Positions 63,603 through 64,000 of a stretch of DNA of 64,000 nt are shown one piece after another. The notes beneath the pieces were generated by a model. That model made no database searches and was not told the origin of the DNA. It saw only the letters and a program-made list of their open reading frames with translations. A program made the translations under genes and the position numbers. The first letter of the stretch is position 1, and each line of letters begins with the position of its first letter. The stretch comes from Lacunisphaera sp. (lineage in GTDB: Bacteria > Verrucomicrobiota > Verrucomicrobiia > Opitutales > Opitutaceae): positions 44,667 to 108,666 of the forward strand of contig SIBQ01000003.1 in assembly GCA_009695095.1 (NCBI GenBank), read 5' to 3'.

Positions 63603-64000
63603 GCGGGCATGGTGTCACCGGTGACACCTTGGGTCAAGCGCCGAGGACGGCGTAGGAAGCGCGGGTGTAAGAAACCACATGTCATGCCGATGAAATGGGG
63701 CTATCAATTGTAAAACGGCAGGAACTCATGCCGTTTTGGGTGGGAACCCATGCCAACGGATTTACCGAGAGGTGCTCGAACTCATGCCGATGGATTCACA
63801 ATGGCCCCGTGGGGGATGATTGGCTGGCTCATGCGTGGCTGTGGAGCGGTAGTGACCGGCCTCAACTTTTCGAGCCACCCGGAGGGTTAGTCTGGGCGCC
63901 TGTTATGGGTTGATGTGGTGGGTTGGGTTTGCGTTGTCCCGACGGAGGGAGGCCGGAGGCCGACCGGAGTCGGGACAGCAGTAAGTTGGGCGGCGTAGTT
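63603..64000. other. Right-edge stretch with short repeats, no gene supported
   Basis: No protein-like frame extends beyond 73 codons. AACTCATGCCG occurs at 63723-63733 and 63779-63789, and further CATGCC sites lie at regular intervals. A palindrome with 9-base arms, TGTCCCGAC (63935-63943) and GTCGGGACA (63969-63977), sits near the end and has the form of a RAYT-type REP. Something related may start beyond the window. Confidence 0.5.

Noticed and set aside
63680..63790. Possible CRISPR array in the CATGCC repeats at the right end
   Set aside because: The units are about 11 bases, irregularly spaced, and no cas gene is seen.

Overview
The window is about 64 kb of GC-rich DNA with a Gram-negative gene set: lpxA, an LpxC-FabZ fusion, a Kdo transferase, a TolC-family channel and a PpiD-like chaperone. 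The LpxC-FabZ fusion, the DUF4432/enolase-superfamily/SDR sugar cluster, an exosortase remnant, a bacterial deoxyhypusine-synthase-like gene and an EF-P without the usual tip lysine together suggest a Verrucomicrobiota bacterium, probably Opitutaceae-like. This is inferred from gene content; there is no rRNA gene in the window. Nearly all the sequence is ordinary chromosome; the only RNA gene seen is tRNA-His.

Layout. 0.4-6.1 kb: a sugar-catabolism cluster on + (kelch mutarotase-like protein, Asp-box sialidase-like protein, SDR dehydrogenase, enolase-superfamily dehydratase, DUF4432 epimerase), followed by an IS5-type transposase remnant. 6.5-11.3 kb: a coiled-coil protein, a left-handed beta-helix acyltransferase, trpS, a small exported protein and a frameshifted FMN-dependent hydroxy-acid oxidase. 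11.3-15.4 kb: a minus-strand operon tyrA-aroA-cmk-plsC with overlapping stops and starts, and an EVE-domain protein. 15.4-16.6 kb: a 43-residue membrane peptide and a PIN/TRAM membrane protein. 16.9-23.3 kb (minus): a nuclease-helicase fusion, recO, DUF502, ybeY, phoH and a HIT protein. 23.4-24.2 kb: three decayed gene pieces, including an exosortase C-terminus. 24.4-31.6 kb: an NHL propeller protein, an M16 peptidase, a DHS-like protein, a broken four-helix-bundle gene and waaA. 31.6-38.6 kb: a SNF2 helicase, a ClC channel, a porin/phoU deletion scar behind a Pho box, a Pit phosphate transporter and its DUF47 partner. 38.7-43.6 kb: tRNA-His, a truncated EEP protein, trpA, a decayed response-regulator/GGDEF gene, a lipid kinase and miaA. 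43.6-50.6 kb: membrane proteins, TolC, PpiD-like, a YihY gene with an amber stop and a frameshifted GYF-like membrane protein. 50.7-57.9 kb: argS, a pyrimidine-nucleoside phosphorylase, a TPR protein, carbonic anhydrase, efp and a frameshifted secreted protein. 58.1-63.6 kb: lpxC-fabZ, lpxA, a frameshifted LamG protein, DUF971, a Y-family polymerase and a PIN/Phd toxin-antitoxin pair.

Three themes stand out. First, several genes are broken by one missing base, often in a homopolymer, which looks like either long-read consensus error or real decay. Second, short palindromic (REP-like) elements lie between genes and, in ybeY and the helicase gene, apparently inside reading frames. Third, phosphate uptake appears remodelled: a Pho-box promoter now drives a porin start fused to the 3' part of phoU, as if the genes between had been deleted, while a Pit/DUF47 pair follows directly. 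I found no convincing new multi-gene system; the nuclease-helicase fusion, the DHS-like protein, the altered EF-P and the altered enolase-family active site are the best individual leads.
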